A DNA stretch of 64,000 nt from Chionoecetes opilio (GCA_016584305.1 JACEEZ010020601.1:224641-288640), one strand, 5' to 3'; numbered from the stretch's first letter, positions 11,191-22,492 are shown. Program-made: numbers and translations. Notes: generated by a model from the sequence alone, not told the origin.

Positions 11191-13030
11191 CTTATTTTTC
11201 CCCTTTATTTTTTCTTTCTTCTTATTTTCTCTGGCACCCAAAAAACTGTTGATTGTTCTTTTTGCTTCTTGAAATTCCCCTCTCCCCCCCAAATTTTCCC
11301 CACTAAAAGGGCCTCTTCCTCCTCTGGGTAAGGTTTTGTGCCTCACACTTTTTTTTCTTTCTTTTACTGAAAAGGGCTGGGCACCATAAAAAAAAATTGT
11401 TTTAATTTCCCCCTTTTTTGCCCCACAAAAATCACAATTTTTTTCCCCTTTTCCCCCAAAACCTCCTTCTGGCTTTAGTTGAGGTTGTTTGTCCTGCATT
11501 TAAAACGAAAGTTTTTAAAGCTTGTTTTTTTACTGATACTTCTTTTTGGGGCCTCCCTTCCCTTTTCTCCATTTTTCTATATTTTTTTTTCAAACTTTTT
11601 TTTTTTCATTCATTTCATTCACCCTTTTTCTTGTGTCCAACTCTCTCTTTTTTGCCCTTTTTATATCCCCCTTTGTCTCACCCCCCACACCCGGGTTTCT
11701 AACCCCGCCCTTTCTCGGGATCTTTCTTTAAACAGCTTGCATCCATTTTTTTGTCTTTTTCAATCATTCCTCTCCTTCCTTTTAAACTGGTCTTCCCGTC
11801 TCAAAAACATCCCTTTTCAAGAAATTCCACTGTCCCCCCCCTTAAATCTTTTCCCTAAAGGGCCTCCCATTCCCCCTAGGGTGCTGCCCCCTCGTGTATC
11901 CCGGGTGCCCCAAAAGATTTGACGGTAAAAAACATTTTAAATTCTCGGGGTTTTTTCCTTTTTTTCTTTGTTAGATTTATCCTTTAAACCCCATATATTT
12001 AATTGATGGTAATCCCACACTTTTCCAGTACGTTTTCCCATTAAAAATTTTTAAAGAGCAATTTTTTGGGAAATGACCCCCTATACGTCATATTTCCCAA
12101 AATTTTTTCTTGCCTTATTAAGCATTTCTTCTTTTTGTATATTAAAGAAATTTTCTTTTTGTCTTTTAGGGTTTTAATCCTAAATATTTCTTTCTATCTC
12201 TAACATTTATGCCCCCAAAACTTTTCAGGCTTTTTTTTACATTGAAAATAATGATTTTAATTTTATTTTTTTTAAATTTCCAATCCATACCCCCTTTAAC
12301 CTATTTCCTCTAACCTATGCCCTACCTTTTTCCTCCCTCCTCTATACTACTTGGCCAGTAACACCCCTTTCGCTGCAAAGAAAATGCTGGTAGCTAACAA
12401 TTCGCCCTTTAAAAAACCCCTTTCCCTATTCTTCTAGTTCCTGGAAAAATCCTAAGGGGCCCACAATTTTTTTAAACAGGTTGTTGAAGAGACCCCCTTT
12501 CCTAATTCCACTTGTTTACCTTTATCTCTACTTTTTTAAACCGGGCCCCTAATTCTCCCTTGGTTTTGGTCTCCTCCCAATTTTTTTTCCCAATGAATTC
12601 AAAAATCTTGGGGTTTAAATTTTATATTGAATTAAAATTTAAATTCATTTTTCCTCCCTTCATCCTGTCAAAAAGCCTTTGCAAAGTCTATTAAAAATGC
12701 CACTAGGGGTTTTTTTAGTTTATGGATTTCTCTATAAAAAATATCTTAATATAAATAAATTATTTTCTATTCTACTCCCCCCCCCCCTTGTAAATCCTGC
12801 TGGGGGCCCTTTCCCTATTTATTTTTCCTAATATGATCCGCCGACTTTTTCCCAAATTACAGCCATCATCAATTTATACCCAAACATTAGTTAGGGGTTT
12901 TGGTTTTAAATTCCCCTTTAAATTTTTTGGCTTGCAAACCCTTTTGGGTATCATTACTGTCCTTTGACTCCCTCCATCCCCTGGGACATTCCCTGTCTTT
13001 TAAAACTGTTTTCATACCTTTTTCTAAACC
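11190..13030 (-). pseudogene. LINE reverse transcriptase remnant (low-quality consensus)
   Basis: Minus-strand pieces follow the order of an APE-type LINE polymerase, with many frameshifts. From high to low coordinates: VPGD-like start with KNL and KP motifs (about 12,990-12,900), AFLIDFAKAFDR in the palm region (about 12,700-12,670), GIRKG equivalent to the GxPQG box (about 12,500), IFFAAKGVLLAK in the position of the FADD catalytic box, with its Asp pair corrupted (about 12,400-12,360), GLEI followed by KEKSK-like residues (about 12,290-12,230), YLGLK (about 12,180), and GKTYWKS followed by LPSI (about 12,040-12,000). A Cys-x2-Cys segment CDFCGAKKGEIK near 11,430 fits the C-terminal zinc motif. 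The element is non-functional as written, but consensus errors and true decay cannot be separated. Confidence 0.65.
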
Positions 13031-14860
13031 CGTTTAATGTCTTACTCTTTTAAAATTCCTTTTAATATTTTGGGTTTATTTCCTCTGTTCCCGCTGCTTT
13101 TTTTCTTCTTTATCTTCTTTAAAACACTTCATCACCTTGTCTTCTTGATCTGTTTTCCCCTTCCAATTAAAATCCCCTTTCCCCGTACTCTTCTCGCCTT
13201 TCCATGTGTTCTCTTGCGGGGTTCAGACTACCGTAATTCTAAAGTCCGTCTTGCCCCCTGACGTCATGTGAAATTTACCCTTTCCCGCTTGTGTGACCTT
13301 TAAGACGTGGTTCCGGAGGCCCAAAAGATTCGGAGCCTCCAATTTTTTTTGGGCGGGGTGCGTGACGGTGGGGCCCCAAACTATAGAAAATTATACTAAC
13401 TAAGGGTTTTGCAATATCCAAAAAAATGCTGTTTTTCCAAGGTCCCGTTTAAATATATTTTTTATCATTTATTCTGGAAAACAATTTAGTAAAGGAAGAC
13501 ATACATGATGTGAAAAAAATTTGTGTTTCCCTGCTTGAAGGCCGGGAAAAGCGGGACCGCTGCTTGTTTTTAACTCGACTACCACCACTACCCTGTTTTA
13601 AAAGGTTTTTTTTTTATTTTTTTTTTTTTTTTTTGTTTTTTTTTTGTTTTTTAAACCTCCACTGCCCCCTAGTAAACTACTTTTACCTCCTTCCTACGCT
13701 CAGCCCCGTCCCCAATACCCTCTACAGGCCGTGGGAATAGGGGTAAATTTTTAATGACTTGAAAAAACACCACGACTGCATATGTGGCAAAACTTTTTTG
13801 GGCCACTTAAACAGATTCCCCTTATAACCTTTGGCCTGCCTGTTGCCCGGGGGGATTTAGCGTATATGATGGCGGGGGGAAAAGGGGAAAATGAAAGGGT
13901 AATAGGTGTGTCCAAAGGGGTACAAAAAGGGGGGAAATAAAGGAAAACAAAGGGGGTTTTAAAACTGTAATTTTTTTTGGGTATGAGCAGCGGGAAGATC
14001 GACCATAAAACGAGGTAACCCTCCTCGTGACGTCCGGGGACGTCCCCGATAACAATACGGGCGTAGCCCTACGTGAAGTTTTAAACCGGGGCCCTTTCTC
14101 CTATGCCCCAAAACCTCTCTGTTATTCCCTTTCCATTCTTCCACCCTTTTCTAAATCTTTGTAACTTAATTGCCTGGTTCCCCCTATTCCTGCTTTACCC
14201 TTTTCTGTATTCCCTTATAAAATTTTTTTGCCCCTGTTTTTAAAATCCTCACAATTTTCCGGGTTCTTAAAATATTAGGACGTTTCCAATAGAAAAACTT
14301 TGTGGTCAAAATGGTTAATAAAGTAAAACTTTCTGAAACCGGGGCCGTGATGGTTAATTGCTTTCCCCCAGGACTCAAAGGGGAAAATGAGTTTCTGGGG
14401 GGTTGGGTATCAGAGGGTCACCGTCCCGGCGCTAGTTTTTAAAAGGTTTTTCTTTATTAACCACATTTTCCGGGGTAATTTTTTCCCCTTTTTGGTTCGT
14501 GGTACATACCTTTTAAAAATCGGGAAAATTTTTGAGGATTTTTTAAAAAGCGATTCAAAAATTTTTGGAACAAAAAAATGATGGGGTTCAGCGAGCGGAA
14601 AACAAAAAAAAACAAGAAAAAAAGTTTATACACTGTTTTTTTTTCCTTCCAAAAATCTTTTAAAATTTTGGTTTTGGTAAAGGTTTTTACTGAAAATTTT
14701 TTTTAAAACTCAAAATTGCAGCAAAGTATCTTGAACACGATATTTGGCTCATTTAACCTAAATATCCCTCTGGTGCTTGGTATATCGGGGAGGGTTTCAT
14801 CATTTCAATGGGGATTGAAACCCCGAAAATTTCCCCCTACTCTTTATGATACTCAAGTCA
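13031..14860. other. Low-quality sequence, possibly 5' part of the LINE; no gene readable
   Basis: AT-rich with long T and A runs (13,606-13,650). A minus-strand frame at 13,822-14,055 and its neighbours have no recognisable motif. The region lies where the endonuclease and ORF1 of the minus-strand LINE would be expected. Confidence 0.4.
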
Positions 14861-15150
14861 TGACTTTATTATTTACCCTATTGAGTTACGAATAGCGTGT
14901 TATTGTTGACCAATCACTGCCTGATTCACTGATGCAAACAAAATAGGCCTATCTTGTGTAAGAGTTGAGTTAAGCAAAGAAATATGAATATTCTTCTGAG
15001 GCAACACAAGGGTTTTGGTAGCGGCGAGGCAAGTACCACACCACCACCACCACCCAGCCCGAGTCTATCAGCCAATCAGCGACGTCCTTACAAACTCGGG
15101 TAGGCATCGAGCAGCTCCCAGCCCAGGAATCCACCTTAAGTGAATAGACT
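14861..15150. other. Unassigned clean sequence
   Basis: Sequence quality returns to normal here. I see no coding frame or repeat. Confidence 0.5.
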
Positions 15151-15265
15151 ATAGTATACTACTACTACAACTACACCCATTATGCTACTGCTATTACTAG
15201 TATGAGTGAAAGAGAGAAAAAAAACCCAGACAGACATACACCGAGAGAAAAGAGAGAGAGAAGAG

Positions 15266-15332
<67 letters not shown>

Positions 15333-15545
15333 AGAGAGAGGGGGAGAGAGAGAGAGAGAGAGAAAATACACAGATATTCTTAGTGATGTCTTGCAATGAA
15401 CCTTCAACAACTTCGCCACCACCATCACCACCACCACCACCACCACCACCACCACCATCAAACCCTTCTTACTGCTAAACAAACTTGCCCTGAGATCAAA
15501 CATAAAGATATACACAAACCGAGTTGTACAAATAAATACGCGTGC
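15150..15545. repeat. Zinc-finger 3'-flank repeat, copy a
   Basis: Module order: TATACTACTACTACAACTAC, ATGA/GTGAAAGAGAG, a GA microsatellite (15,245-15,362), CAATGAACCTTCAACAACTT, a CAC microsatellite (15,415-15,462), AAACTTGCCCTGAGATCAAA and GAGTTGTACAAATAAA. The same order occurs downstream of the zinc-finger genes and at 21,040-22,665 and 42,440-43,090. Confidence 0.75.
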
Positions 15546-15780
15546 CTCGGTGCTCTCTCCGTGGGCATTATACCTTGAGCCTGTGGTTTATCCCCGGAAC
15601 AGGAATCTAGTAGGTGACATCATCTTGAGGTTACACACACAGTTTGTAGGCAGGGACCATCACACCCACACCCGGTAAGCACGAGCTACAACCGGTAGAT
15701 CGAACTCACCAGATTAAGGAAAGGATAAGTAAGTACTACTAGCACACACCATTATGCACGGATCAATAGGAAGAGAGAAA
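15545..15780. other. Spacer between repeat copies
   Basis: No gene or known repeat seen. Confidence 0.4.
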
Positions 15781-16030
15781 AACGAAGAGTAGCGATACCA
15801 CAGAGGGAGGACGAGAGGAGGAGAGAGATGAAGATGAGAGAGAGAGAGAAGAGAGAAGAGAGAATGCAGAGAGATAAGAATAGAGAGAGATAATGACAAA
15901 ATTCTTATATTCTCAAGAACCTCAAAAATTGACCACTCACCTACCATCAACCTTATCTTACTCTAACAAACTTGCCTAGATAAACATAAAGATATACACA
16001 AAAAAGTTGACAAAAATTAGCGGGCCTCGT
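15780..16030. repeat. Zinc-finger 3'-flank repeat, copy b (degenerate)
   Basis: Retains GA-rich sequence, a remnant of the CTTCAACAACTT/CAC part, AACAAACTTGCCTAGAT, AAACATAAAGATATACACAA and AAGTTGACAAAAAT in the order of copy a. The CAC tract is nearly lost. Confidence 0.6.
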
Positions 16031-16369
16031 TGATGCTAGCATTAACCTCTTAGACCTGAGAGGACGAGAAAGAAGTGGACATCGAGGTACAGAATTCCAG
16101 GACATGTTGACAGTATTGAGAAGGAGACAGTTAGCGAGGTCAGCCGCGTCATGCCGGAGAGAGAAGAAAGAGCGGGAATAGGAGGAGCATAACCATACAC
16201 ACGGAGCGGAGGTTTAATGATAGTAACTTCTAGAGACACACACACACAGACACATAGGGTGAGTTAGATACTAGAGATGACATAGTAAGAAAATTCAAGG
16301 ACAGATAAGAATAAAGAGAATTCATTAATATCAGAAAATAAAGGGCAGAGAGGAGACAGAGTTAGAGGC

Positions 16370-16373
16370 CAGA

Positions 16374-16409
<36 letters not shown>

Positions 16410-16412
16410 AGA

Positions 16413-16452
<40 letters not shown>

Positions 16453-16692
16453 AGAGAGAGTAGGTGTGTATGGTTAGCACTTACGTAGGTGTGGTATGGT
16501 TTCACTTCTGCATGGAGACATTAATCAGCTATTCTTGGATTGTGACCATGCTCTATGAACCGTTCACCTTCCCAAATCACTTCAACAACGCCATCACCAC
16601 ACTCCACTCCCATAAACTGATAAACAAACTGCCAACCCTGAGATCAAATAAAGATAACACAAACACGGGAGTTTACAATAAACACATTTATT
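16370..16692. repeat. Zinc-finger 3'-flank repeat, copy c, contiguous with gene
   Basis: GA microsatellite (16,378-16,462), ACTTCAACAACGCC, CATAAACTGATAAACAAACT, CCTGAGATCAAATAAAGAT, then the polyadenylation site of the zinc-finger gene. This is the copy attached to that gene and shows that the repeat is its downstream DNA. Confidence 0.7.
16687..16692 (-). terminator. Polyadenylation signal AATAAA for the zinc-finger gene
   Basis: TTTATT on the plus strand gives AATAAA on the minus strand, 154 bp past the stop codon. The surrounding CACATTTATTGAAAGTC is conserved at 27,421-27,436 and in the decayed copy at 43,007-43,022. Confidence 0.6.
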
Positions 16693-16845
16693 GAAAGTCA
16701 CACCTGCACTGGCCACCCAACAACTGCTGGGGCCATTACTCCCTCACAGAACACAAGGGCACGGCTGCCACCACCACCCATTGCCTCACAGGACACACTC
16801 CTACGGCCACGGATACAACCACACTTGTCCACACAACACACCACC

Positions 16846-17706
16846 TCAAAAGTGGATCTTCACGTGCCTGGCAATATCACTCTTTGTCTTGAAACACTTG
16901 CCACAAACATCACACTTGAACTCCCTCAAGCCAGTGTGTGTCAGGGTGTGTCGGCTGAGGTGAGACTTCTGAGTAAATATTTTCCCACACTCCAGACATT
17001 CATGATTTTTAACACCACTGTGTGTCAATGTGTGTCGGGTGAGGTGAGACTTCTTAGTAAATCTTTTCCCACACTCCAGACATTCATGATTCTTGTCACC
17101 ACTGTGTGTACTCAGGTTGAACAAGTGCTTCATGTGAATCTTCACGTGCCTGGCAATATCCCTCTTTGTCTTGAAACACTTGCCACAAACATCACATTTG
17201 AACTCCCTCAAGCCAGTGTGTCTCAAGGTGTGTGTGGTGAGTTTTGAATAGGTAGTAAATCTTTGCCCACACTCCAGACATTGATATTTCTTAACACCAC
17301 TGTGTGTCAGGGAGTGTTCGGTGAGGTGAGACTTCTGAGTAAATCTTTGCCCACACTCCAGACATTTATGATTTTTAACACCACTGTGTGTCAGGGTGTG
17401 TCGGGTGAGGGTAGACTTATCATTAAATCTTTTCCCACACTCTACACATTCATAATCCTTGACGCCACTGTGTGTCAGGGAATGTCTCTCAAGCTTACTC
17501 TTGCATCTGAATGATTTACTACATTGTGAGCAACAAAACTGCCTCTCTCCTTCTTGGCCTGAGCTGCCTGCCTCCAGGTGATTCTTGCCATCCCTCCTGT
17601 GCCTCCCCACAGCTGAGGCAGACTGCTGCTGCTGCTCCCGGCCACTGGTGGTGGTGCTGCCTCCTGCCACAGCCTCCAGCGCAACAATACTCGCGGCAGC
17701 ACACAT
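16846..17706 (-). CDS. C2H2 zinc-finger protein with eight fingers
   Basis: 286 residues from an ATG at 17,706 (start MCAAAS), chosen because it is conserved in the paralogue at 28,568; an upstream in-frame ATG at 17,805 is not conserved. The first ~75 residues are low complexity with a QQQQ run. Eight C2H2 fingers follow (for example CVECGKRFNDKSTLTRHTLTH and CDVCGKCFKTKSDIARHVKIH, each Cx2C...Hx3H). Linkers are HSGVKN or HTGLRE instead of the classic TGEKP. After finger 5 a degenerate spacer containing MKHLFNLSTHSGDKN breaks the spacing, and the stop follows finger 8. It is likely a nuclear DNA-binding protein; the target is unknown. The frame is fully open, while neighbouring LINEs are riddled with stops, which suggests that it is under selection. 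No effector domain (KRAB, ZAD, BTB) is visible. It may be a recently amplified gene of a repeat-associated family. Confidence 0.85.
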   Translation of the reverse strand: MCAAASIVALEAVAGGSTTTSGREQQQQSASAVGRHRRDGKNHLEAGSSGQEGERQFCCSQCSKSFRCKSKLERHSLTHSGVKDYECVECGKRFNDKSTLTRHTLTHSGVKNHKCLECGQRFTQKSHLTEHSLTHSGVKKYQCLECGQRFTTYSKLTTHTLRHTGLREFKCDVCGKCFKTKRDIARHVKIHMKHLFNLSTHSGDKNHECLECGKRFTKKSHLTRHTLTHSGVKNHECLECGKIFTQKSHLSRHTLTHTGLREFKCDVCGKCFKTKSDIARHVKIHF

Positions 17707-17775
17707 GGTGGCCGGTCCTGCAGGAAGCTTTAAAGGGATGCCGGCGCGAAATGCCTTAGTGTGCAGCAGAACACC

Positions 17776-18064
17776 CAGCTGGGACTGTGACCTCAACACC
17801 TGCAACAGTGGTCACAGTCAGGACACAGATCGCCAGCTGGGACTGTGACCTCAGCACCTGCAACAGTGGTCACAGTCAGGACACAGATCGCCAGCTGGGA
17901 CTATGACCTCACCACCTGCAACAGTGGCCACAGTCTGGACACAGAGAGCCAGCTGGGACTGTGACCTCACCACCTGCAACAGTGGTCACAGTCAGGACAC
18001 AGAGAGCCAGCTGGGACTGTGACCTCAGCACCTGCAACAGTGGTCACAGTCAGGACACAGAGCC
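17776..18064. repeat. 58-bp tandem repeat, five copies, upstream of the zinc-finger gene
   Basis: Units start at 17,776, 17,834, 17,892, 17,950 and 18,008 with CAGCTGGGACTGTGACC. Each unit contains the 9-bp inverted pair ACTGTGACC ... GGTCACAGT and a CAGCTG E-box. The array begins 70 bp upstream of the start codon, so it lies in the promoter or 5' UTR. The paralogue has only two units (28,636-28,751). Confidence 0.85.
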
Positions 18065-18260
18065 ACGCGCTGCCTTCACACTGTACACACACCCTGCCTC
18101 CAGCCTCACACACACACACCACACACTCCTACAACACAGCCTCGCCATTCACCAGTAGTATTACATTATTACTCATCCAAATATACCATTCCAATAATGT
18201 GACATTTTTTGTACGGGCGCTTCCACATACCTTGACCCCACGTGAATAAAGAACAGACCG
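18065..18260. other. CA-rich upstream sequence, nothing recognised
   Basis: Contains CACACACACACC and ACACAC tracts. No motif is assignable. Confidence 0.4.
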
Positions 18261-18320
18261 TATTATTTTACATTAGGACCGAAATTGCCTACACAATTGG
18301 GAGTGTGGTTTCTGTTTACC

Positions 18321-19791
18321 TGGTAACCGGATGTTTCGCCCCATGGACGTTTCGCCCCCTCCTAATCGCGGACGTTTCGCCCCACATTAGCGGACGTTTC
18401 GCCCCCATTCGTGGATGTTTTGCCCCACTCGCGGACGTTTCGCCCCCCGGATTCGCCCCACGGAAATTACTATACTATTTCAAAACTGTTCATCAAATGA
18501 CTACAAAATCATCAGAAATATTGATCCCTGTATTGATCCATTTGTTTTCGCACAAAATGATGACGAAATGCTGTTATCGACCGGTCTTAAAGGGACAGTG
18601 TACTGAATTCCGTACTAGAGCGGCCGGAATACATAAAACCATATATAGCCTTTGGATCATATCGAGTACATATACGCTTTGGGTTTGATCCATTTTTGTT
18701 AATATGCAAATACTTTACTAGGTGTTTGAAGACATTTGATGATTTAGTCATTTTATAGAATTGGGATGAAACCGTTATTTTAATTTGGCATTTTGGCATT
18801 TGGCAAAATGCTTTAAGCATTAGCAATAAGTCATTAATCGTAACGATAAATTATTCGTGGGCCATTACCTTTAATTGGTTCCCTTTAATTAATCTGTGCA
18901 AACTGTCTGTATCATTCGAATTCGTATCATTCTGTAGCATTGTTTCTCATTGTAATAAATCTGGTATGTGCTGTATTTGTTGTCTGAAAGTAAATTTGTC
19001 TCTGTATCATTATAATAAATCTCGTAGATGTGCTGTACTTGTTGTCTCCACGTTCAAAGTAATGTCACTGTCAATTTGTTTCTGTATCAGTGCCTCATTT
19101 ATATAATAAATTGCATTTGAATTGTAAAATGTCTCGTCATTGGGTTTTTATTACATCCGAGGCGGTTTGCCAATGAATAGACGGCTTTTTCTAACTGCAT
19201 GTCAAATTTCATAAAAATCGGTTAAGAAATAAAAAAGTTCCTTCAGAAATGTCCATTAAAATTTCTGGGGTTTGGAGTCATTTTGTATTATCTAAATCCC
19301 AGAAATGTTTTAAAATGGACGTTTCTGAAGGAGCTTTTTTATTTCTCATCTGATTTTTATGAAATTTGACGTGTAGTTAGGTATTGGTTAGAAACTAAGT
19401 GTGTCAAAATTTGGAGAGATTTGAAGAAGAAATATGGAAATTATCGTAGAAAAATCGACTATCACTCAAATCCTGTTTTGACTATTGTACGGAATTCGAA
19501 GTACACTGTCCCTTTAAGACCGGTCGATAACAGCATTTCGTCATCATTTTGTGCGTAAACAAATCGATCAGTATTTCTGATGATTTTGTAGTCATTTGAT
19601 GAACAGTTTTGAAACAGTATAGTAATTTCCGTGGGGCGAATCCGGGGGGCGAAACGTCCGCGAGTGGGGCGAAACGTCCGCAAATGGGGGCGAAACGTCC
19701 GCAAATGGGGGCGAAACGTCCGTTAAAGTGGGGCGAAACGTCCGCGATTGGGCGGGGGCGAAACATCCATGGGGCGAAACGTCCGGCATTC
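18321..19791. mobile_element. TIR element with GGACGTTTCGCCCC subrepeats, 8-bp TSD
   Basis: Flanked by perfect 8-bp duplications TGTTTACC at 18,313-18,320 and 19,792-19,799. The empty site is present in the other arm of the host element (GGTAAACAGAAACC at 20,171-20,190). Arms of about 300 bp contain six to eight copies of the phrase GGACGTTTCGCCCC, then GAAATTACTATACT, then CGACCGGTCTTAAAGGGACA. The 8-bp duplication fits hAT or foldback-type elements. No transposase is encoded in 1,471 bp. A second small inverted repeat (19,190-19,390, arms with GAAATAAAAAAG and CAGAAATG) lies near its middle. Confidence 0.85.
19190..19395. repeat. Inner foldback, ~75-bp arms
   Basis: The arm around TTTCATAAAAATCGG, AAATAAAAAAG and TTCAGAAATG at 19,208-19,275 is reverse-complemented at 19,285-19,367. 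The loop is short. Confidence 0.65.
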
Positions 19792-20234
19792 TGTTTACCT
19801 TATTGGATTCTAGGAAACATTCTCTCTATGAACTTCCGTCACAAATCATTACTTTTGGAGATAATGACATGTTGTTTATGGGGAGGCGAGAGACAAGTGT
19901 TTACGTCCGCCACACTCTTCTTCCTCTTGTGACCTGCATCGCCTCTGTTCTTCCCTTGCCGCGGACACTTTTTTAATGCAGATTTGGCTTTAGTTAGGAG
20001 GTTAAAGCGTGGGATTAGGTTATGTTAGGTTAGATTAGTGAGTCTAAAGGTGGGGTTAGGTTAGTTTAATTTTCATATCTCCTATACACTCCTTCCCATT
20101 AAAAACATCTTTTATCTCCAAAAGTAGTGATTTGTGACGGAAGCTCATAGAGAATGTTTCCTAAAATCCAATAAGGTAAACAGAAACCACACTCCCAATT
20201 GTGTAGGCAATTTCGGTCCTAGTGTAAAATAATA

Positions 20235-21165
20235 CCCTAAACTTTATTTACTTAGATCGCCCCGGCAAGAGGTACGGCAGGCGTGTTCCTAGGGTGTCTG
20301 CGTCTAAAGATACGGCAATGCCAACTAGCCGTATTTCTTGTTGGCTATAGATACGGCGCTTGATTCATAGCGTGATAAGACGATCAGGCAGCTCTAATAG
20401 GGTGGTTAGGCGTACACGTGGTAGTTAGCGACATACAAGCACACACACACACCCTAAATAATGACACACAGAAATACGGGTTCTAATCATGGGCTGCAGT
20501 TAGTTCGTACACAAGTTGTTTCGTACACCAAAAAGTTATTACGTAGTCTACATGAAACCATAGTCGTTTCGTACACTCAGCTCAGAGTTGAACTTGACTA
20601 CTAGTTACGAAACGATACCAGATATGTACGAAAACACTCAAAATCAGTGTACGAAACAACTAACAAAACCTGGGTACGAAACAACTTGTGTACGAAACTC
20701 CCTGTCACCCTAATCATACACAGTTGTCTTTCCTCCTCGCCCACTAATAACAACCCAATTTAAACCCTTCATTTGACCTGTTTTAACCTGTTCCCAGCCT
20801 CTCATTCACCCCACAACCACACACACACCCTTACTCACCCTTTATTCACCCTGAGACGTCGCCGGGGTGAGTCATTCGAGGTTAAAACTGAAGATAACTG
20901 ATGCGAGAGGACCACGTGTTTTCCAAGCCTCGATGTCAACAAACCAGCGCAGGGTTGCCAGATACTCCATTAAATTACCTCAATATATCAAATACACTCG
21001 AATATTACCACACATTATATGATTTATTGATTGATTCATGTTATATCACTACTACTAATACTCCTCCACCTACTAGTATACTACTACTACAACTACACCC
21101 ATCATGCTACTGCTACTACTACCTAGTATGACTGAAAGAGAGAGAGAGAGAGAGAGTAGGACTGT
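20235..21165. repeat. Dispersed repeat module, copy 2 (most complete)
   Basis: Colinear with 31,617-32,341 plus 37,976-38,230: GGTACGGCAGGCGTG, GGTGTCTGCGTCTAA, GATACGGC..., CTTGTTGGCTATAGA, the GTACGAAAC foldback (20,502-20,700), CCCTTATTCACC-like segments, TCGATGTCAACAAACC and GATTTATTGATTGATTC, then CTACTACTAC and the start of the zinc-finger 3'-flank repeat (ATGACTGAAAGAGAG). No protein coding is visible. Confidence 0.75.
20502..20700. mobile_element. GTACGAAAC foldback element, uninterrupted copy
   Basis: Terminal inverted repeats of about 28 bp: TTCGTACACAAGTTGTTTCG on the left; on the right GGGTACGAAACAACTTGTG followed by TACGAAACT. This copy gives the empty site for the element at 69-778. 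Confidence 0.7.
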
Positions 21166-21178
21166 ATGGTGTCACTTA

Positions 21179-21673
21179 TAGCGCATTTTCGTGACGTTCA
21201 CCGCCCTGGTTCAGTCCAGTCCGGACCGGGTCAGGGTGGACTGATGGTCGCGAAAATACATCGAGACTGGCCCCGTCCCATTCGTCGTTCCTATTGGCTG
21301 GGGGATCGAGTGGGCGGTACTGAACTGAACTGTGGAGGCGGCAGGCGTCCATCTTGTCAATATCCTTTTTGTCGTCCGCCTTTTAACCTGTGCTGAAGAC
21401 TTTACAACTACCACGCCTGTGATACTTTAGTCTTATGGTCGGCCATCACGGTGTTTCATGTCTTATCAGCAGCACGAGAAGCTCCTGGTCGCCTTCCCCG
21501 CTGACTGTAGTGCGCATGCGCCAGTTCTCCCCACACTGGTCCAAGGTGGTCCTGGTATGTGGGTTGGACCGGACTGAACTGGGCTAGCCCGTTCTAAACT
21601 GCCTCGCAAAAACAGTGACCGCCCGGGACTAGCCCAGTCCAGACCGGGCCAGAGCGGTCGCGAAAATACGCTA
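21179..21673. mobile_element. PIF/Harbinger-like MITE (TTA TSD)
   Basis: Inverted ends TAGCGCATTTTCGTGACG and, on the opposite strand, TAGCGTATTTTCGCGACC. The ends are subterminally rich in CAGTCCAGTCCGG and CCAGTCCAGACCGGG. Flanked by the 3-bp duplication TTA at 21,176-21,178 and 21,674-21,676, the TWA signature of PIF/Harbinger elements. At 495 bp with no frame, it is non-autonomous. Confidence 0.75.
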
Positions 21674-21718
21674 TTACTTGTATGGTAGGAGCAGGGCCGG
21701 ATTATGACCTCTTGGGGC

Positions 21719-22010
21719 CAAGGGCGTAGCCAGGAAAAATAATTGGGTGGGGCCACCTCCCAATGATGGTTGAGGGGTGGGTGGCTTATCAGCTGGGGGT
21801 CTGGGAGGCGCTGTAAGCCCCTTAGAGAATTTTTTTAAAGATATGACTTAGTTGGGGGCATATTGAGCCCTATGGGGGGTAATTTATTGGTTCTTTGCAT
21901 GATATTCAATATAGTAAAATTGATTAAATTACACCCTACACTCCTAAAGTAGATGTGTTGAATTGGGGGGGGTCATGGCCCCCTTAGCCCCCCCTCTGGC
22001 TACGCCCTTG
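21719..22010. mobile_element. hAT-like element nested in another hAT-like element
   Basis: Inverted termini CAAGGGCGTAGCCAG, 292 bp in total, flanked by perfect 8-bp duplications CTTGGGGC at 21,711-21,718 and 22,011-22,018. Removing the insert restores GACCTCTTGGGGCCCCTAGG in the outer element. Confidence 0.88.
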
Positions 22011-22214
22011 CTTGGGGCCCCTAGGCTAATTAAATTGTAGGCCCCCTCAGACGGAGCGCCACCCTCTAACTCGCCCGCACCCGAATTTTTTTTACATTGT
22101 ATATCAAAATAAGTGAGCTGAAAAACAATATATACGTTACATTCACAAATAAGTGTTTTACTGTGTTTAGCACGATGATAAACAAACATGGACTGGGGCC
22201 CCATGATTTACAGC

Positions 22215-22318
22215 TAGGGTCCCAAACAGGGGCCCTTTATCTCAAATAAAGGCCTCAAACAGAAGCCCTTTATCTCAAATAAAGGGCCTCAAACAGGGGT
22301 CTTTTATCTCAAATTATT
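22215..22318. repeat. ~33-bp tandem repeat, three copies
   Basis: Units with CAAACAG(G/A)(G/A)GCCCTTTATCTCAAA(T)AAAGG, inside the outer hAT-like element. Confidence 0.7.
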
Positions 22319-22492
22319 TGTAATTTTATTTTAAGTTAAATGAATTATTCAGCAATGCAAAATATAAATTTTCAAAAAAAATTATATATGGAAATCTTTT
22401 AGCAGGGACCCCAGGTTTGGGGCCCCCAAGCTTGAGGGGCCCTAAGCTGCAGCCTATACTAGCCTATAGGATAATCCGGCCCTGGGTAGGAG

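Larger units (their letters stand above)
18261..20234. mobile_element. Long inverted-repeat element with TTAGG-like core, split by another TIR element
   Basis: The left end TATTATTTTACATTAGGACC continues through GCCTACACAATTGGGAGTGT. The right end, on the opposite strand, reads TATTATTTTACACTAGGACC and then the same sequence. Without the insertion at 18,321-19,791 the arms extend to about 130 bp (18,261-18,320 plus 19,792-19,862 against 20,104-20,234). The core (19,863-20,103) contains GGATTAGGTTATGTTAGG and GGGGTTAGGTTAG. A third copy of the terminal sequence (AATTTCGGTCCTAGTGTAAA) occurs at 31,183-31,210. Confidence 0.75.
21692..22484. mobile_element. hAT-like non-autonomous element (8-bp TSD GGTAGGAG)
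   Basis: Inverted termini CAGGGCCGGATTAT, typical of hAT elements, are flanked by perfect 8-bp duplications GGTAGGAG at 21,684-21,691 and 22,485-22,492. It contains a second hAT-like element and a short tandem repeat (22,215-22,315). No transposase is present. Confidence 0.88.
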
